From Bog-756 sp963812525 (GTDB lineage: Bacteria; Actinomycetota; Acidimicrobiia; Acidimicrobiales; RAAP-2): 64,000 nt of DNA. The notes under the pieces were generated by a model. It worked only from the letters and a program-made list of their open reading frames with translations. It was not told the DNA's origin and made no database searches. Both the position numbers and the translations under genes were made by a program. Location of the stretch: the NCBI GenBank assembly GCA_963812525.1, contig CAWEVL010000011.1:992001-1056000 (forward strand), in the 5' to 3' direction. Positions 37,011 to 46,523 of this stretch are shown in pieces; positions within the stretch are counted from its first letter, which is position 1, and each line of letters starts with the position of its first letter.

Positions 37011-37075
37011 GGCCCTCGGGGGCGTCCGCAGGCGGTGCTCGGCGGCCGGGACGCCCCGACGCCTTGCCGGGACGG

Positions 37076-38548
37076 TCAGGAGCTGCCCAGCACCGGCCCG
37101 GTGGCGGCGACCGGGTGGTCCGCGAGCACGTCGGTCTGGTCCGGAGAGGCGGTCGGCTGGTCCGGATAGGCGGTCGGCTGGTCGGGATGGGCGGCCAGTC
37201 TGCGCAGCGGGTAGTAGATGGCCCCGGCCACCAGGAAGCCGACCAGGAAGGACAGGTCGGCCCCGTCCAGCTGCTTGGCCACCGGGCCCACCACGAGACC
37301 GGTGTCCATGAACGGCACCATGAGGCCGAAGCCCACCACCAGGGAGAGGAGTGCAGGCCACCCCGACCGCAGGTTCCGCCACTCCAGCATGTGGACCAGC
37401 GTCTCCCGGTTGACCCCGTTCCGGCGGTCCCGCCAGTCGATGGCCACCACGGCCAGGAAGGGTGCGATCCAGTACGCCGTGAAGAGGAGGACGTTCTGGA
37501 ACTTGGCCGAGACGTCTCCGGTGTCGAGCCACAGGATCAGGAAGTACGCCACCACCGTCCCGATGATGGCCGAGACGTGCCGCTTGATCCGCACCCCCCC
37601 GGCCTGGGCGGCCAGGGATCCGGAGTAGTCGTTGAGGGCGTTGCTGGTCACGGCGCCGAACATGATGGCCACCAACGCCAGCCCGCCCAGCAGTCCCCCG
37701 CCCATGAGGTGCTGCACGCCGGCCGCGGTCTGGTTGGCGAGCGTCCTGGCCCCCAGCAGGCCGATGGTGTACACCCACAGGAACGAGCCGGCCAGGCCGG
37801 CGAAGGTGAACCAGAACAGCGGCCGACGGGGGGTGTCCTTGGCCATGTAGCGGCTGTAGTCGGCGGCGTAGGTGGCCCAGCTGAATCCCCCGGAGAAGGC
37901 GATGGTCATCATCAGGAAGAACATGGCCACGGCCACCCCGCCGTGGACACTGTTGTGCACCGGGAAGTCGCGGTGCTCGAGGATCTTGTAGGTGAGGAGC
38001 ACGAACAGGACGGTGAGGATGGCCGCGCCCCAGGTCTCCAGCCGGTGGATGAACTCGTAGCCCAAGAAGCCGACCAGGCCTTCCAGGGCCAGCACCACCA
38101 GCACACCCACCGCGAAGGGGACGTGGAAGAGGATCTGGGCGGCCTGGCCTCCGAACAGTCCGACCAGGGCATCCCAGGCCACGGCGGACAGCCACTGGAC
38201 GAGGGCCGGCACCGAGATGGACTTGCCGAAGGGGAGGCGGGCCAGGGGCAGCTGGGCCATGCCGGTCTTGGGCCCCCACAGGGAGAGGGCGGCGACCGGC
38301 GCGGCGCCGAGCAGGACGCCGACGACGATGGCGGCGATGCCGGTGGCCAGCCCGAGACCCAGCGTGGCGGCCAAGGTGCCGGTGAACACGCCGGACAGCT
38401 CCATGTTGGGGGCGAACCAGACGGTGAAGTTCCGCCAGTTGGCCCCGTAGCGGCCGTCCTCGGGGATGGGGACGATGCCGGCCGTTTCGAGGGTGAGGTC
38501 GCCCTGACGGGTGGGCCGGGCCCCGTCGAAGACGCTGATGGTGGTCAC
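37076..38548 (-). CDS. NCS1-type purine/cytosine permease-like transporter
   Basis: 490-residue integral membrane protein with about 12 hydrophobic segments. The opening GRYGANWRNFTVWFAPNMELSGVFTGTLA and the later FSGGFSWATYAADYSRYM are typical of nucleobase:cation symporter-1 transporters. The C-terminal 40 residues are a polar tail with repeated PDQPTA-like units. The cargo could be a nucleobase, allantoin or a related compound; the sequence does not decide. It faces away from the LLM genes on either side and has no obvious role in steroid use. Confidence 0.85.
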   Translation of the reverse strand: MTTISVFDGARPTRQGDLTLETAGIVPIPEDGRYGANWRNFTVWFAPNMELSGVFTGTLAATLGLGLATGIAAIVVGVLLGAAPVAALSLWGPKTGMAQLPLARLPFGKSISVPALVQWLSAVAWDALVGLFGGQAAQILFHVPFAVGVLVVLALEGLVGFLGYEFIHRLETWGAAILTVLFVLLTYKILEHRDFPVHNSVHGGVAVAMFFLMMTIAFSGGFSWATYAADYSRYMAKDTPRRPLFWFTFAGLAGSFLWVYTIGLLGARTLANQTAAGVQHLMGGGLLGGLALVAIMFGAVTSNALNDYSGSLAAQAGGVRIKRHVSAIIGTVVAYFLILWLDTGDVSAKFQNVLLFTAYWIAPFLAVVAIDWRDRRNGVNRETLVHMLEWRNLRSGWPALLSLVVGFGLMVPFMDTGLVVGPVAKQLDGADLSFLVGFLVAGAIYYPLRRLAAHPDQPTAYPDQPTASPDQTDVLADHPVAATGPVLGSS

Positions 38549-38573
38549 CGGTGCTGTCCTCGTTCCTTGTCTT

Positions 38574-38650
38574 CGGTCGGGTCTGCCGGTCGGGTCTGCC
38601 GGTCGGGTCTGCCGGTCGTGCCGGTCGGGCTGCCGGTCGGGTCTGGCAGG
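38574..38650. repeat. Tandem 13-bp GGTCGGGTCTGCC-type repeat upstream of the permease
   Basis: About five imperfect copies of CGGTCGGGTCTGC in the 292-base gap 38549-38840 between permease and LLM gene. Beyond these repeats nothing is recognised except GGAGAGGA, the ribosome binding site of the next gene. Confidence 0.6.
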
Positions 38651-38840
38651 CCGGATGCCCGGACGGTCGCCGGTCGGCCGCCTACCCCGTTGGTTTTCCC
38701 GGGTCGGTGATGGATTGATTCTGCACCGGATCCGACCGACCGGCGCAACCGGACCGGGACCACGCTCGATCGGCGGGCCCGGGCGATCGATGCCACCCCC
38801 GCCACTAGGGTCGGGTCATCACGGCCCAGGAGAGGAATCC

Positions 38841-39876
<1,036 letters not shown>

Positions 39877-39925
39877 GCGCCACGACGAGTGGAGGTCGGG
39901 GCCCGGTCGGTCCATGACCGGCCCG

Positions 39926-42900
39926 TCACCCCCGAGGGCCGCTGAACGTCCGGCGTCGGCTGAGCTGGCGGTAGAGCTCCATGGTGTTCGGGTGGACGGC
40001 GTCGAACGGCTCGATCCCCTCGGCCACCAGGGTCAGCAGCTCACTCATCAGGGCGTCCACCCCGGCCGGATTGCCCCCGAGGTCGGAAGCTCGCATCAGC
40101 ATGCGATACAGCCGCTCGTCGTAGGGACTGACCACCAGCCCCCTCCGGGCGGCCCACTCGGCTCCCTGGGCATCCCCTTGCTGCAAGCACGCACCGGCCA
40201 GCCGTCCGGCGAGGTCGACCACCGCTGACTCGATGGCGGGCGCAATTCCCTCGAGGATGGGCCAGTCCGAAGCCCGCAAACCGTCGAACGGGCGGCCTCG
40301 AACCAGGATCAACGCCTGGCGCCACTGGTCGGGATCGTCGGAGTCGGAGAGGGCCACGAAGCGGCTCCAGTCGGTGGTCACTGTGGCCGCCAGCGCCAAC
40401 CTTCCGTGGGACCGCGGCAGGTGGTCGGCGCCGTCGGCGCTCTGACCCAGCGACCGTCTCGCCACCGATGCGGTCGAGTGGAGGCTCGACGGGGCCATCA
40501 GTCGATCGGGCCACAGCGCGGTGGCCCAGGCCTCGTTGGACGCACCGTTGGGATGCATGGCCAGATACACCACCAGCTCTTCGGCCCACGCCCGCGAGAA
40601 CGGGCGGGCCGCGCCACGGATACCGATGGGTCCGAGAACGGCCACCTCCACCTCCGCCTCCGCCCCCGCCTTCGGCTCCGTCTCCGCCTCCCGGTCTGCC
40701 GCCGCCTCTTGGTCCGATTCTGTCGGCACCGGCCCGACCCGGGTCGGTAGCCAGGTGTCGCCGTTCACTGTCTGCGGTAGCCGGATGGGGATCGTCACGT
40801 AGGGCTCCTCTGAAGTGAGCACCGACTGCCGGGACGCCGCAGTGTCCAGCAGTGTCGTGACCTTGCCCAGCTCATCGCCATCGAGCTGCTGAGGGAACAC
40901 CGCGGAGCCGAGCAGCTCGAGGGCCGTCGCCCAACCGTCGCCGGTGAGTCGCACCGAGTACTGGGCCTCCATGCGCTCTCCCACGGCCACCACCGCAGTG
41001 CCGCGGGCCGGGTCAGACGCCGCGTCGAGGATCTCAGCGACCTCGGCATCGGCCACCGTCGGCCCGCAGATCACAGCCAGGGGCGCCCAGCGATCCGAGT
41101 CCTCGACCTGACGGGCGTGGGCGAAGGACGAATAGCCTCCGGCGTCCAGCAGTTCTGTGCCGCCGAGCTTTCGTCGATACAGGACGTTGAGCAGCTCGTC
41201 GGACTCGAAGTAGGACCGGACCCCCGGGAACCGCTCCAATTCCGAACCGAACCCCACCACGGCGAGCGAGAACTGACCGGACCAGAACGACGTACTCAGC
41301 TCCAGCGCCAGGGCCCGCACGACGGCATCGGCAGCGGCCGGATTGCCCCGGACGACGAGCGAACCGAGCGACTCCAGGTTGACCATGACCAGACCCGTGG
41401 GGCTGTGGCCGACCGTGGCCAGCATCGGAGCGGGGGAACGGGGGCGGGCGGGAGACGGCCACTCCCGACCGGGAGATCCGGGCGTGTGCGGGGGTGACGA
41501 GGTCAGGCTGGAACGATCCACCACCACCGGCGGCCGTTCAGGGTCAGCCAGCACCAGCTCGATGACCTCCGAGTGCACACGAACACCCAGTACCTGCGGA
41601 AGCTCGTCCTGCCGGACCGAGACGGAGGCGGCCAGCTGTCGGATGGCCGTCTCCACCTGGTGGGTCAGGACCCATCCGTCGCCCACCCGCAGCCGCTGCT
41701 CGAACCCGCTGAGGTCGCGTTCGGGCAGCCTGATGTAGCTGCCCTCGGGGCGGTACCGCTGTTGGACCCGACGCATCCGATCGAGCAGCCTGACCACGCC
41801 GGCGCCGACCACGCCGGCGCCAACCGGGACCACCGGAGGGGCGGGCCCCCGAGGCAACTTCGGACCGGCCCCGCCGTCGGCGCCAGGACCGAGGTCATCC
41901 TCAAGATGGTGTGCGCCCGGGCGCTCGGCATCGGGGCGGGCTCGGAGTTCGGACCGAGGTTCCGGAGGTGGTCGGAAGACGATGTCCTGTCCAGCCTGGG
42001 AGCGACCTTCGTGCCCGAGATGGAGCATGGGGCCCGGAGCCCCATCGACGGCACCCGGATCCGATTCTGCCCAAGCCGTCGGCATTGGTGGTGCGGCAGG
42101 CTGGGGAGGCTCGGAAGGGGGAGGGTTGGGGGGAAGTAGGAGTCTCCACCCCGCCGTGATCCAGTGCCCTGCATCCAGGGCTCGGCCGTCCTCTTGGGTG
42201 ACTCCGTAGTTGAGCTGGGCCAGCTCGTGCCAGCGAAGGGCGGAGCCGAGCTCGTCCTCAGCGATGGACCAGAGGGTCTCCCGCGAACGGACCAGGTGGG
42301 TCTTCGGCACCACCAACGGGTCCGGTGGCATCGACGGGGCGAGCGGTTCCGCCCGTCCCCGGGGCTCCGTCGGCACCGTGGACGTTCCCGTAGCTGTGGT
42401 TTGGCACCCCGGGTCCGAGATCCTCGGAGATGCCGGCTCCTTGTCGCGCAACGGGAGCTCTCGGCCCACGGGTCCGACCAGCTCCGCAGGCTTCACGTCT
42501 TCGAGCGGCGCATCTTCGAACGGCGTGTCGGGCCACTCGGTCAGCACCGCCACCGTGGTGCCGACCGGGGGTGCAGCCGACACGGCCGCGTCGTCGGCGT
42601 GACCATTCCGACTGGCACGCTCGGCCGTGAGCAGTGTAGCGATGGGCACGATGTCGTCGTCGGTCGGGTCCGGAGGGACCAGAGGAGTCAGCGAGGCCGC
42701 CGTCGCGCCTGCCGTTCGCCCGACCGGCGCGGGCACGGCTCGCCCGCTCGCCGACACGGCCAACGTGGTGCCGACCAGGAAGGCGACCAGGGACTGCGCA
42801 GCACGGCTGGCGGGCAGTCGGACCGGGGTGCGCCCGGTGGCCCACGAGCGGACCTCGATGACGACACAGAGTGCCACCCACACCCAGACGGACCAGGCCA

Positions 42901-43135
42901 GCACCAGGGCGATTCCGGCGATCCAACGAGCAGCTGCTTGCGGGGTGTCGCTGAGGTGTGAGGCACCGACCCGTCCGGCGAGCTGGCCTATCCCGCCATG
43001 CGAGAACGGCACACCTCCCAGCTCGCTCAGCGCCACGGGAATCCCCACGACCAAGGCGGCCAGAACGGCCGCCGTCGTCGCCACCTTCACCGGACGCCAG
43101 CGGTCGGTGGCCACCGGGTAGATGCCCCTCGTCAC
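39926..43135 (-). CDS. LysM and BTAD domain membrane protein at the end of the Tad operon
   Basis: 1069-residue multidomain protein. After GTG 43135 come two to three transmembrane segments (about residues 12-30, 55-80, 100-120), a low-complexity region, a LysM-like domain (THLVRSRETLWSIAEDELG...LNYG, about 245-300), another transmembrane-like segment, a large middle region, and a C-terminal bacterial transcriptional activation domain like that of SARP regulators (AEELVVYLAMHPNGASNEAWATALWP, then TPR-like helices). It shares this layout with proteins found in other actinobacterial Tad loci. The start overlaps the upstream stop (GTGA). It may link envelope state to gene expression or act structurally. 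Confidence 0.8.
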   Translation of the reverse strand: MTRGIYPVATDRWRPVKVATTAAVLAALVVGIPVALSELGGVPFSHGGIGQLAGRVGASHLSDTPQAAARWIAGIALVLAWSVWVWVALCVVIEVRSWATGRTPVRLPASRAAQSLVAFLVGTTLAVSASGRAVPAPVGRTAGATAASLTPLVPPDPTDDDIVPIATLLTAERASRNGHADDAAVSAAPPVGTTVAVLTEWPDTPFEDAPLEDVKPAELVGPVGRELPLRDKEPASPRISDPGCQTTATGTSTVPTEPRGRAEPLAPSMPPDPLVVPKTHLVRSRETLWSIAEDELGSALRWHELAQLNYGVTQEDGRALDAGHWITAGWRLLLPPNPPPSEPPQPAAPPMPTAWAESDPGAVDGAPGPMLHLGHEGRSQAGQDIVFRPPPEPRSELRARPDAERPGAHHLEDDLGPGADGGAGPKLPRGPAPPVVPVGAGVVGAGVVRLLDRMRRVQQRYRPEGSYIRLPERDLSGFEQRLRVGDGWVLTHQVETAIRQLAASVSVRQDELPQVLGVRVHSEVIELVLADPERPPVVVDRSSLTSSPPHTPGSPGREWPSPARPRSPAPMLATVGHSPTGLVMVNLESLGSLVVRGNPAAADAVVRALALELSTSFWSGQFSLAVVGFGSELERFPGVRSYFESDELLNVLYRRKLGGTELLDAGGYSSFAHARQVEDSDRWAPLAVICGPTVADAEVAEILDAASDPARGTAVVAVGERMEAQYSVRLTGDGWATALELLGSAVFPQQLDGDELGKVTTLLDTAASRQSVLTSEEPYVTIPIRLPQTVNGDTWLPTRVGPVPTESDQEAAADREAETEPKAGAEAEVEVAVLGPIGIRGAARPFSRAWAEELVVYLAMHPNGASNEAWATALWPDRLMAPSSLHSTASVARRSLGQSADGADHLPRSHGRLALAATVTTDWSRFVALSDSDDPDQWRQALILVRGRPFDGLRASDWPILEGIAPAIESAVVDLAGRLAGACLQQGDAQGAEWAARRGLVVSPYDERLYRMLMRASDLGGNPAGVDALMSELLTLVAEGIEPFDAVHPNTMELYRQLSRRRTFSGPRG

Positions 43136-43563
43136 GGTGAACCCACCGTGACGCCCTGGATATCCACGGCGGAGGCCTGGGCCGACACGGGCAGTGAGTC
43201 GATGCCGATGATGCCCAGGACCTCGGTCGGGACCCGGAAGCGGATCTGCACGGTCACGACGCCTCCCGAAACGGTGGCCGTCCCCGGGTGGCCGGCTGCC
43301 CGAGCAAACAACTCGGCGGCGGCCACCGCGGCCGAGGGGTCGAGCTGCAGTGCACCGGCACGAAGGGCCTCCACCGAGAGGGCGCCGGCACCCGCCCGGG
43401 CCGCCTGTTCCGCCTCGTCGGCCGCGGACTGCCGGGCGGCCAGGGCGGAGCCCCCGTCGACGACCAGTCCCAACAGCGCCGTCATGGCCACCAAGAGGAG
43501 CACCACGAAGGCGGACAGGGATCCATCCTGGTCCCGACGGACGACACCCCTCACCCCGCTCAC
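43132..43563 (-). CDS. TadG-like pilus assembly protein
   Basis: 143 residues. The short N-terminal charged region RDQDGSLSAFVVLLLVAMTALLGLVVDGGSAL is the TadE/TadG-type hydrophobic segment, followed by AARQSAADEAEQAARAGA and a beta-rich remainder with no further transmembrane segment. TadG-like proteins are pseudopilins or tip components of Flp pili. Starts at GTG 43563 overlapping the upstream stop, and its own stop overlaps the LysM-BTAD start. Confidence 0.75.
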   Translation of the reverse strand: MSGVRGVVRRDQDGSLSAFVVLLLVAMTALLGLVVDGGSALAARQSAADEAEQAARAGAGALSVEALRAGALQLDPSAAVAAAELFARAAGHPGTATVSGGVVTVQIRFRVPTEVLGIIGIDSLPVSAQASAVDIQGVTVGSP

Positions 43564-43988
43564 CGCTCATGCACCGATCGGTACGGGTCGATGGGTGCCG
43601 TCGACGACGCCCGTACAGTCGTCGATCCGGGCAGTCCGGGAACGGCGACGTCGCTCAGTGGGACCCGGCACACCACCGTGACGGTCACGTAGCCGCCCGG
43701 GTAGAAGTGACTAGTGTCGGTCAGGACCTGACGCACCGCACAGGTCCGGATGTGGCCCGAGGTGCTGATGGCCGCGTCGACCTCGGACGCCGCCTGGGCG
43801 CTGGCCGGGTCCGGCTCCACCGCGGCCACCTCGGCCCCGGCCCGGGCCGCCTCGACCACCTGCTGGCGGGCTCCGGCCACCCGGCCCAACACCACCACCA
43901 CCAGGACTACCATCAACAGCACCGGGGTGAGCGTCACCAATTCCACGGTCAGGCTGCCGTGCTCCTCCTTGGGTGGCCGTCGAGTCAT
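43560..43988 (-). CDS. TadE-like pseudopilin
   Basis: 142 residues beginning MTRRPPKEEHGSLTVELVTLTPVLLMVVLVVVVLG, a class of prepilin-like segment with Gly-Ser-x-x-x-Glu. The remainder is Ala-rich then beta-type with two Cys. ATGA overlaps on both sides couple it to its neighbours. Presumed minor pilus component processed by a prepilin peptidase. Confidence 0.8.
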   Translation of the reverse strand: MTRRPPKEEHGSLTVELVTLTPVLLMVVLVVVVLGRVAGARQQVVEAARAGAEVAAVEPDPASAQAASEVDAAISTSGHIRTCAVRQVLTDTSHFYPGGYVTVTVVCRVPLSDVAVPGLPGSTTVRASSTAPIDPYRSVHER

Positions 43989-44344
43989 CCTGAGGTTCGG
44001 AACTGCTGCAGGGGGCCCACCCGGGTGGCCGAGACGGGCAGGTTCAGCCAGGGGAGCACCGCTTCGGCCCGACCCGTCACCGTCACCGTCACCTGGGACT
44101 GCTCCGACGGCAGGAGCGACACCGCGGCGGACGCCGAAGTGACCGTCGACCCCGACGCGGCCAGGACGGCATCGGCCCGGGCCTGCCCAGCGGCGACGCC
44201 ACCGCCCCCGGTGCGCGCCGCCCGGTCGCCCTCGGAGGCGGCCAGCTGGACCACCTGAGCCGCATGGGCCCAGAGCGCGAATTGGACGACCGCCAGGAGC
44301 AGCAGCATCATGACGGGGATCACCAGTACCGCCTCGACCACCAC
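43985..44344 (-). CDS. tadE: TadE-like pseudopilin
   Basis: 119 residues. The N-terminus VVVEAVLVIPVMMLLLLAVVQFALWAHAAQVVQLAASEGDRAAR matches TadE pseudopilins. The GTG at 44344 is preferred because GGAGGG lies about 4 bases upstream, overlapping the last codons of the Flp pilin gene. An alternative upstream reading would include the pilin end (QLEEGS). Length is normal for TadE. Confidence 0.78.
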   Translation of the reverse strand: MVVEAVLVIPVMMLLLLAVVQFALWAHAAQVVQLAASEGDRAARTGGGGVAAGQARADAVLAASGSTVTSASAAVSLLPSEQSQVTVTVTGRAEAVLPWLNLPVSATRVGPLQQFRTSG

Positions 44345-44355
44345 CGAGCCCTCCT

Positions 44356-44550
44356 CTAGTTGAGATTGATCGAGTTGGCCTTGGCGGTGACCTTGGTGAC
44401 GATGATGGCGCCGACGGCGATGGCCAGCGCCGCGAAGATGGCCGTCAGGATGACCTTTTCGACGACGGTACCGGCCTCGTTCCAGCCACCGGCGGCCCGG
44501 GTCCGGGCACGGAGATAGGTCCAGAGGAGCGTGACCTGGTGAGGGTGCAT
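44356..44550 (-). CDS. flp: Flp/Fap-type major pilin
   Basis: 64-residue type IVb prepilin: a 25-residue charged leader, then the processing region NEAGTVVEKV and a hydrophobic helix ILTAIFAALAIAVGAIIVTKV, ending KANSINLN. A Glu at position +4 or +5 after the Ala/Gly cleavage site is conserved in these pilins. AGGAAGGAA sits 6 bases before ATG 44550. It is the fibre subunit for the assembly genes around it and is set apart from tadC by a 147-base leader holding a hairpin. Confidence 0.88.
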   Translation of the reverse strand: MHPHQVTLLWTYLRARTRAAGGWNEAGTVVEKVILTAIFAALAIAVGAIIVTKVTAKANSINLN

Positions 44551-44571
44551 GATGGTTCCTTCCTGTTGGCG

Positions 44572-44585
44572 GGGCCGAAAGGCCC
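44572..44585 (-). promoter_or_regulatory. Hairpin in the flp leader
   Basis: GGGCC-GAAA-GGCCC (written on +), a 5-bp stem with a 4-base loop, in the only sizeable gap of the Tad operon, 22 bases before the pilin start. It could stabilise or separately control the pilin mRNA. Confidence 0.35.
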
Positions 44586-44697
44586 GGGTCTGAGTGATTC
44601 ACCGGTGTGGGTCGACGGGAGCGTGGCGCTCGGAAGGGAGGTGCCCCGGTGGGGCGGCCGACCTCCCGCGGCGCGTTGAGGCAAAGGGGGCGCTCCA

Positions 44698-45600
44698 TCA
44701 CCCGCCTCCGAGGATCCGGCTGAAGGCGGGATAGCCCACGAAGAGGAGGAACCCCAAGAGCAGCAGGGCACCGGGCAGGAAGAGGCGCTCGGTCGTGGCG
44801 TTGGCGGCCGACTCCGCTTCGGCCTGCTCGTGCCGGCGCAGCGATACCGCCCTGGCGCTCAGGGACTGCCGGATCTGCGTTCCTTCGGTGCCGGCCAGTT
44901 GAAGCGACGATGACAGTTCCACCAGATCCGGCACACCGAGCTCTTGCCCGAGTCGGCCAAGCGCGCCCCACGGCGATTCGCCGCTGTCCCGCGCTCGCAG
45001 CAGGACCCGGTGCATGCGGCCGGCGGCCCAGTCCGAGCTGACCTGAGAGGCAGCCAGGAGGGCTCCCTCGATTCCGACGCCCCCGGCCAGGCTGAGGACC
45101 ACCAGATCCACGAAGGAACCCACCACGCTGCGGAAATGGCGCCGACGCTCCCTGGCCCGAGTAAGCAGTCCCATCGCCGCCGCGCCGGCGCAGAGTGGGG
45201 CGGCCACCACGCCGGCCGCCACCGCCACGCCGAGCGGAATGGACCCTCCGACCGACCAGTCGAGCGCCCAGAGCACCGGGGGGGCCATCAGACCGGCCGC
45301 ACCGGCCATGACCATCTTCGTCACCAACTGCTCGATCGACTCCCCGGTTACCCCGAGGCAGGAGACCACGCTGGCCCAACGGGGGTGGCCGGAGCACCGA
45401 CCGAGCTCGAGCCGGGCGACGACTTCGGCTCCCAGACGCTCCGACCGCCATCGGGCCGATTCGTCAGGAGATGGCGATCCGACCGGTCGGTCGAGGGCGA
45501 CCACCAGGGCCGGGAGGCTGGTCGGCGGCGGGTAGGCCCCGCGGACGACACCGAGGACACCCAGTCCGACCAACGCGCCGATCACGATCCCCACCGTCAC
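44698..45600 (-). CDS. tadC: TadC-like inner-membrane pilus platform protein
   Basis: 300 residues of the type II secretion F-domain family. Hydrophobic segments are at the N-terminus, mid-protein and C-terminus, around the conserved VDLVVLSLAGGVGIEGALLAAS and LGVPDLVELSSSLQLAGTEGTQIRQSLSARA. TadC pairs with TadB to form the Flp assembly platform. GTG 45600 overlaps the tadB stop (GTGA). This orientation, tadA-tadB-tadC, is typical. Confidence 0.85.
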   Translation of the reverse strand: MTVGIVIGALVGLGVLGVVRGAYPPPTSLPALVVALDRPVGSPSPDESARWRSERLGAEVVARLELGRCSGHPRWASVVSCLGVTGESIEQLVTKMVMAGAAGLMAPPVLWALDWSVGGSIPLGVAVAAGVVAAPLCAGAAAMGLLTRARERRRHFRSVVGSFVDLVVLSLAGGVGIEGALLAASQVSSDWAAGRMHRVLLRARDSGESPWGALGRLGQELGVPDLVELSSSLQLAGTEGTQIRQSLSARAVSLRRHEQAEAESAANATTERLFLPGALLLLGFLLFVGYPAFSRILGGG

Positions 45601-46523
45601 CTGGCCACCACCTCGGCACCCAGCAGTCGGACCGGCGCTGGAGGTCGGGCCAACCAGACCATCAGGGTCAGCCCCATCGCGTAGAGGGCCCCGACGGCGG
45701 ACAGCACGAGCTGTCCCTCCATGGTTGCGAAGGGGGCGAGGTAGGGGCGGGCCAGGACCGCCAGTCCGACGGCGAACGCCACGGAGAACACCAGCACCGT
45801 GCGAACCCCACTCCGCACCGAGGCTCGACTGGTCTCGATCCGCAGCCGCAGGGCCACTTCGTCCCGCGTGGAGTCGGCCAGGGCCGCCAGCAGATCCCCC
45901 AGGCGCTGGGCTCGGGCCGCGGTGGCCAACAGCAGGGCGCACACCACACGGTCGGCGCTCGGGTCATCCAGCTCGTCGGCGAACTGGAGGAACGCCTCCC
46001 TCGACTGAGCACCCGCCTCGAGCCGGGCGGACAGTCGGACCGTGGCGGGCCGGATGGGGAGGGGTGCCAACGGCGCCGTGGCCATGATGGCCTGGCCCAG
46101 GCCGGCCGACGCGGTGAGGGTCCCCTGGAGCATCTCCGTCCAGGTGGCAACGGCCTCGATCCGGGCGATCGCCGCCGAGTTCGACGTCTGGCTCAGCAGC
46201 CTGGGAAGCCCGACCATCGCCACCCCGGCAATCGGCACGGCCACCGGCCAGCCCGTGACCAGGAACGCCACCACTCCCCCCAGGACCGCGAGCAGCAGTA
46301 CTCGCCAGTCACCCGGCCGCCTTCTCCAGATGGCGGTCCGGGCGGTGGCAGAGCGCCTCGGCCCCGGTCCGGCAGGTGCGCCGGCCTCCGACGCCATTCG
46401 GCCGGTCCGGTCGGAGCGCTCACCCCACCACGACAGCACCAGACCGACCAGTCCTGCTCCCAGACCCGCCCCACAGGCCACGGTGAGCCACGGCACTGCG
46501 CCTGCGGCCGCCAGGGAGCTCAT
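45597..46523 (-). CDS. tadB: TadB-like inner-membrane pilus platform protein
   Basis: 308 residues with hydrophobic segments at residues 8-28, about 72-105 and near the C-terminus, and the F-domain helices around TWTEMLQGTLTASAGLGQAIMATAPLAP and DDPSADRVVCALLLATAARAQRLGDLLAALADSTR. Directly after tadA (ATGA overlap), it is the expected TadB partner of TadC. Confidence 0.85.
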   Translation of the reverse strand: MSSLAAAGAVPWLTVACGAGLGAGLVGLVLSWWGERSDRTGRMASEAGAPAGPGPRRSATARTAIWRRRPGDWRVLLLAVLGGVVAFLVTGWPVAVPIAGVAMVGLPRLLSQTSNSAAIARIEAVATWTEMLQGTLTASAGLGQAIMATAPLAPLPIRPATVRLSARLEAGAQSREAFLQFADELDDPSADRVVCALLLATAARAQRLGDLLAALADSTRDEVALRLRIETSRASVRSGVRTVLVFSVAFAVGLAVLARPYLAPFATMEGQLVLSAVGALYAMGLTLMVWLARPPAPVRLLGAEVVAR

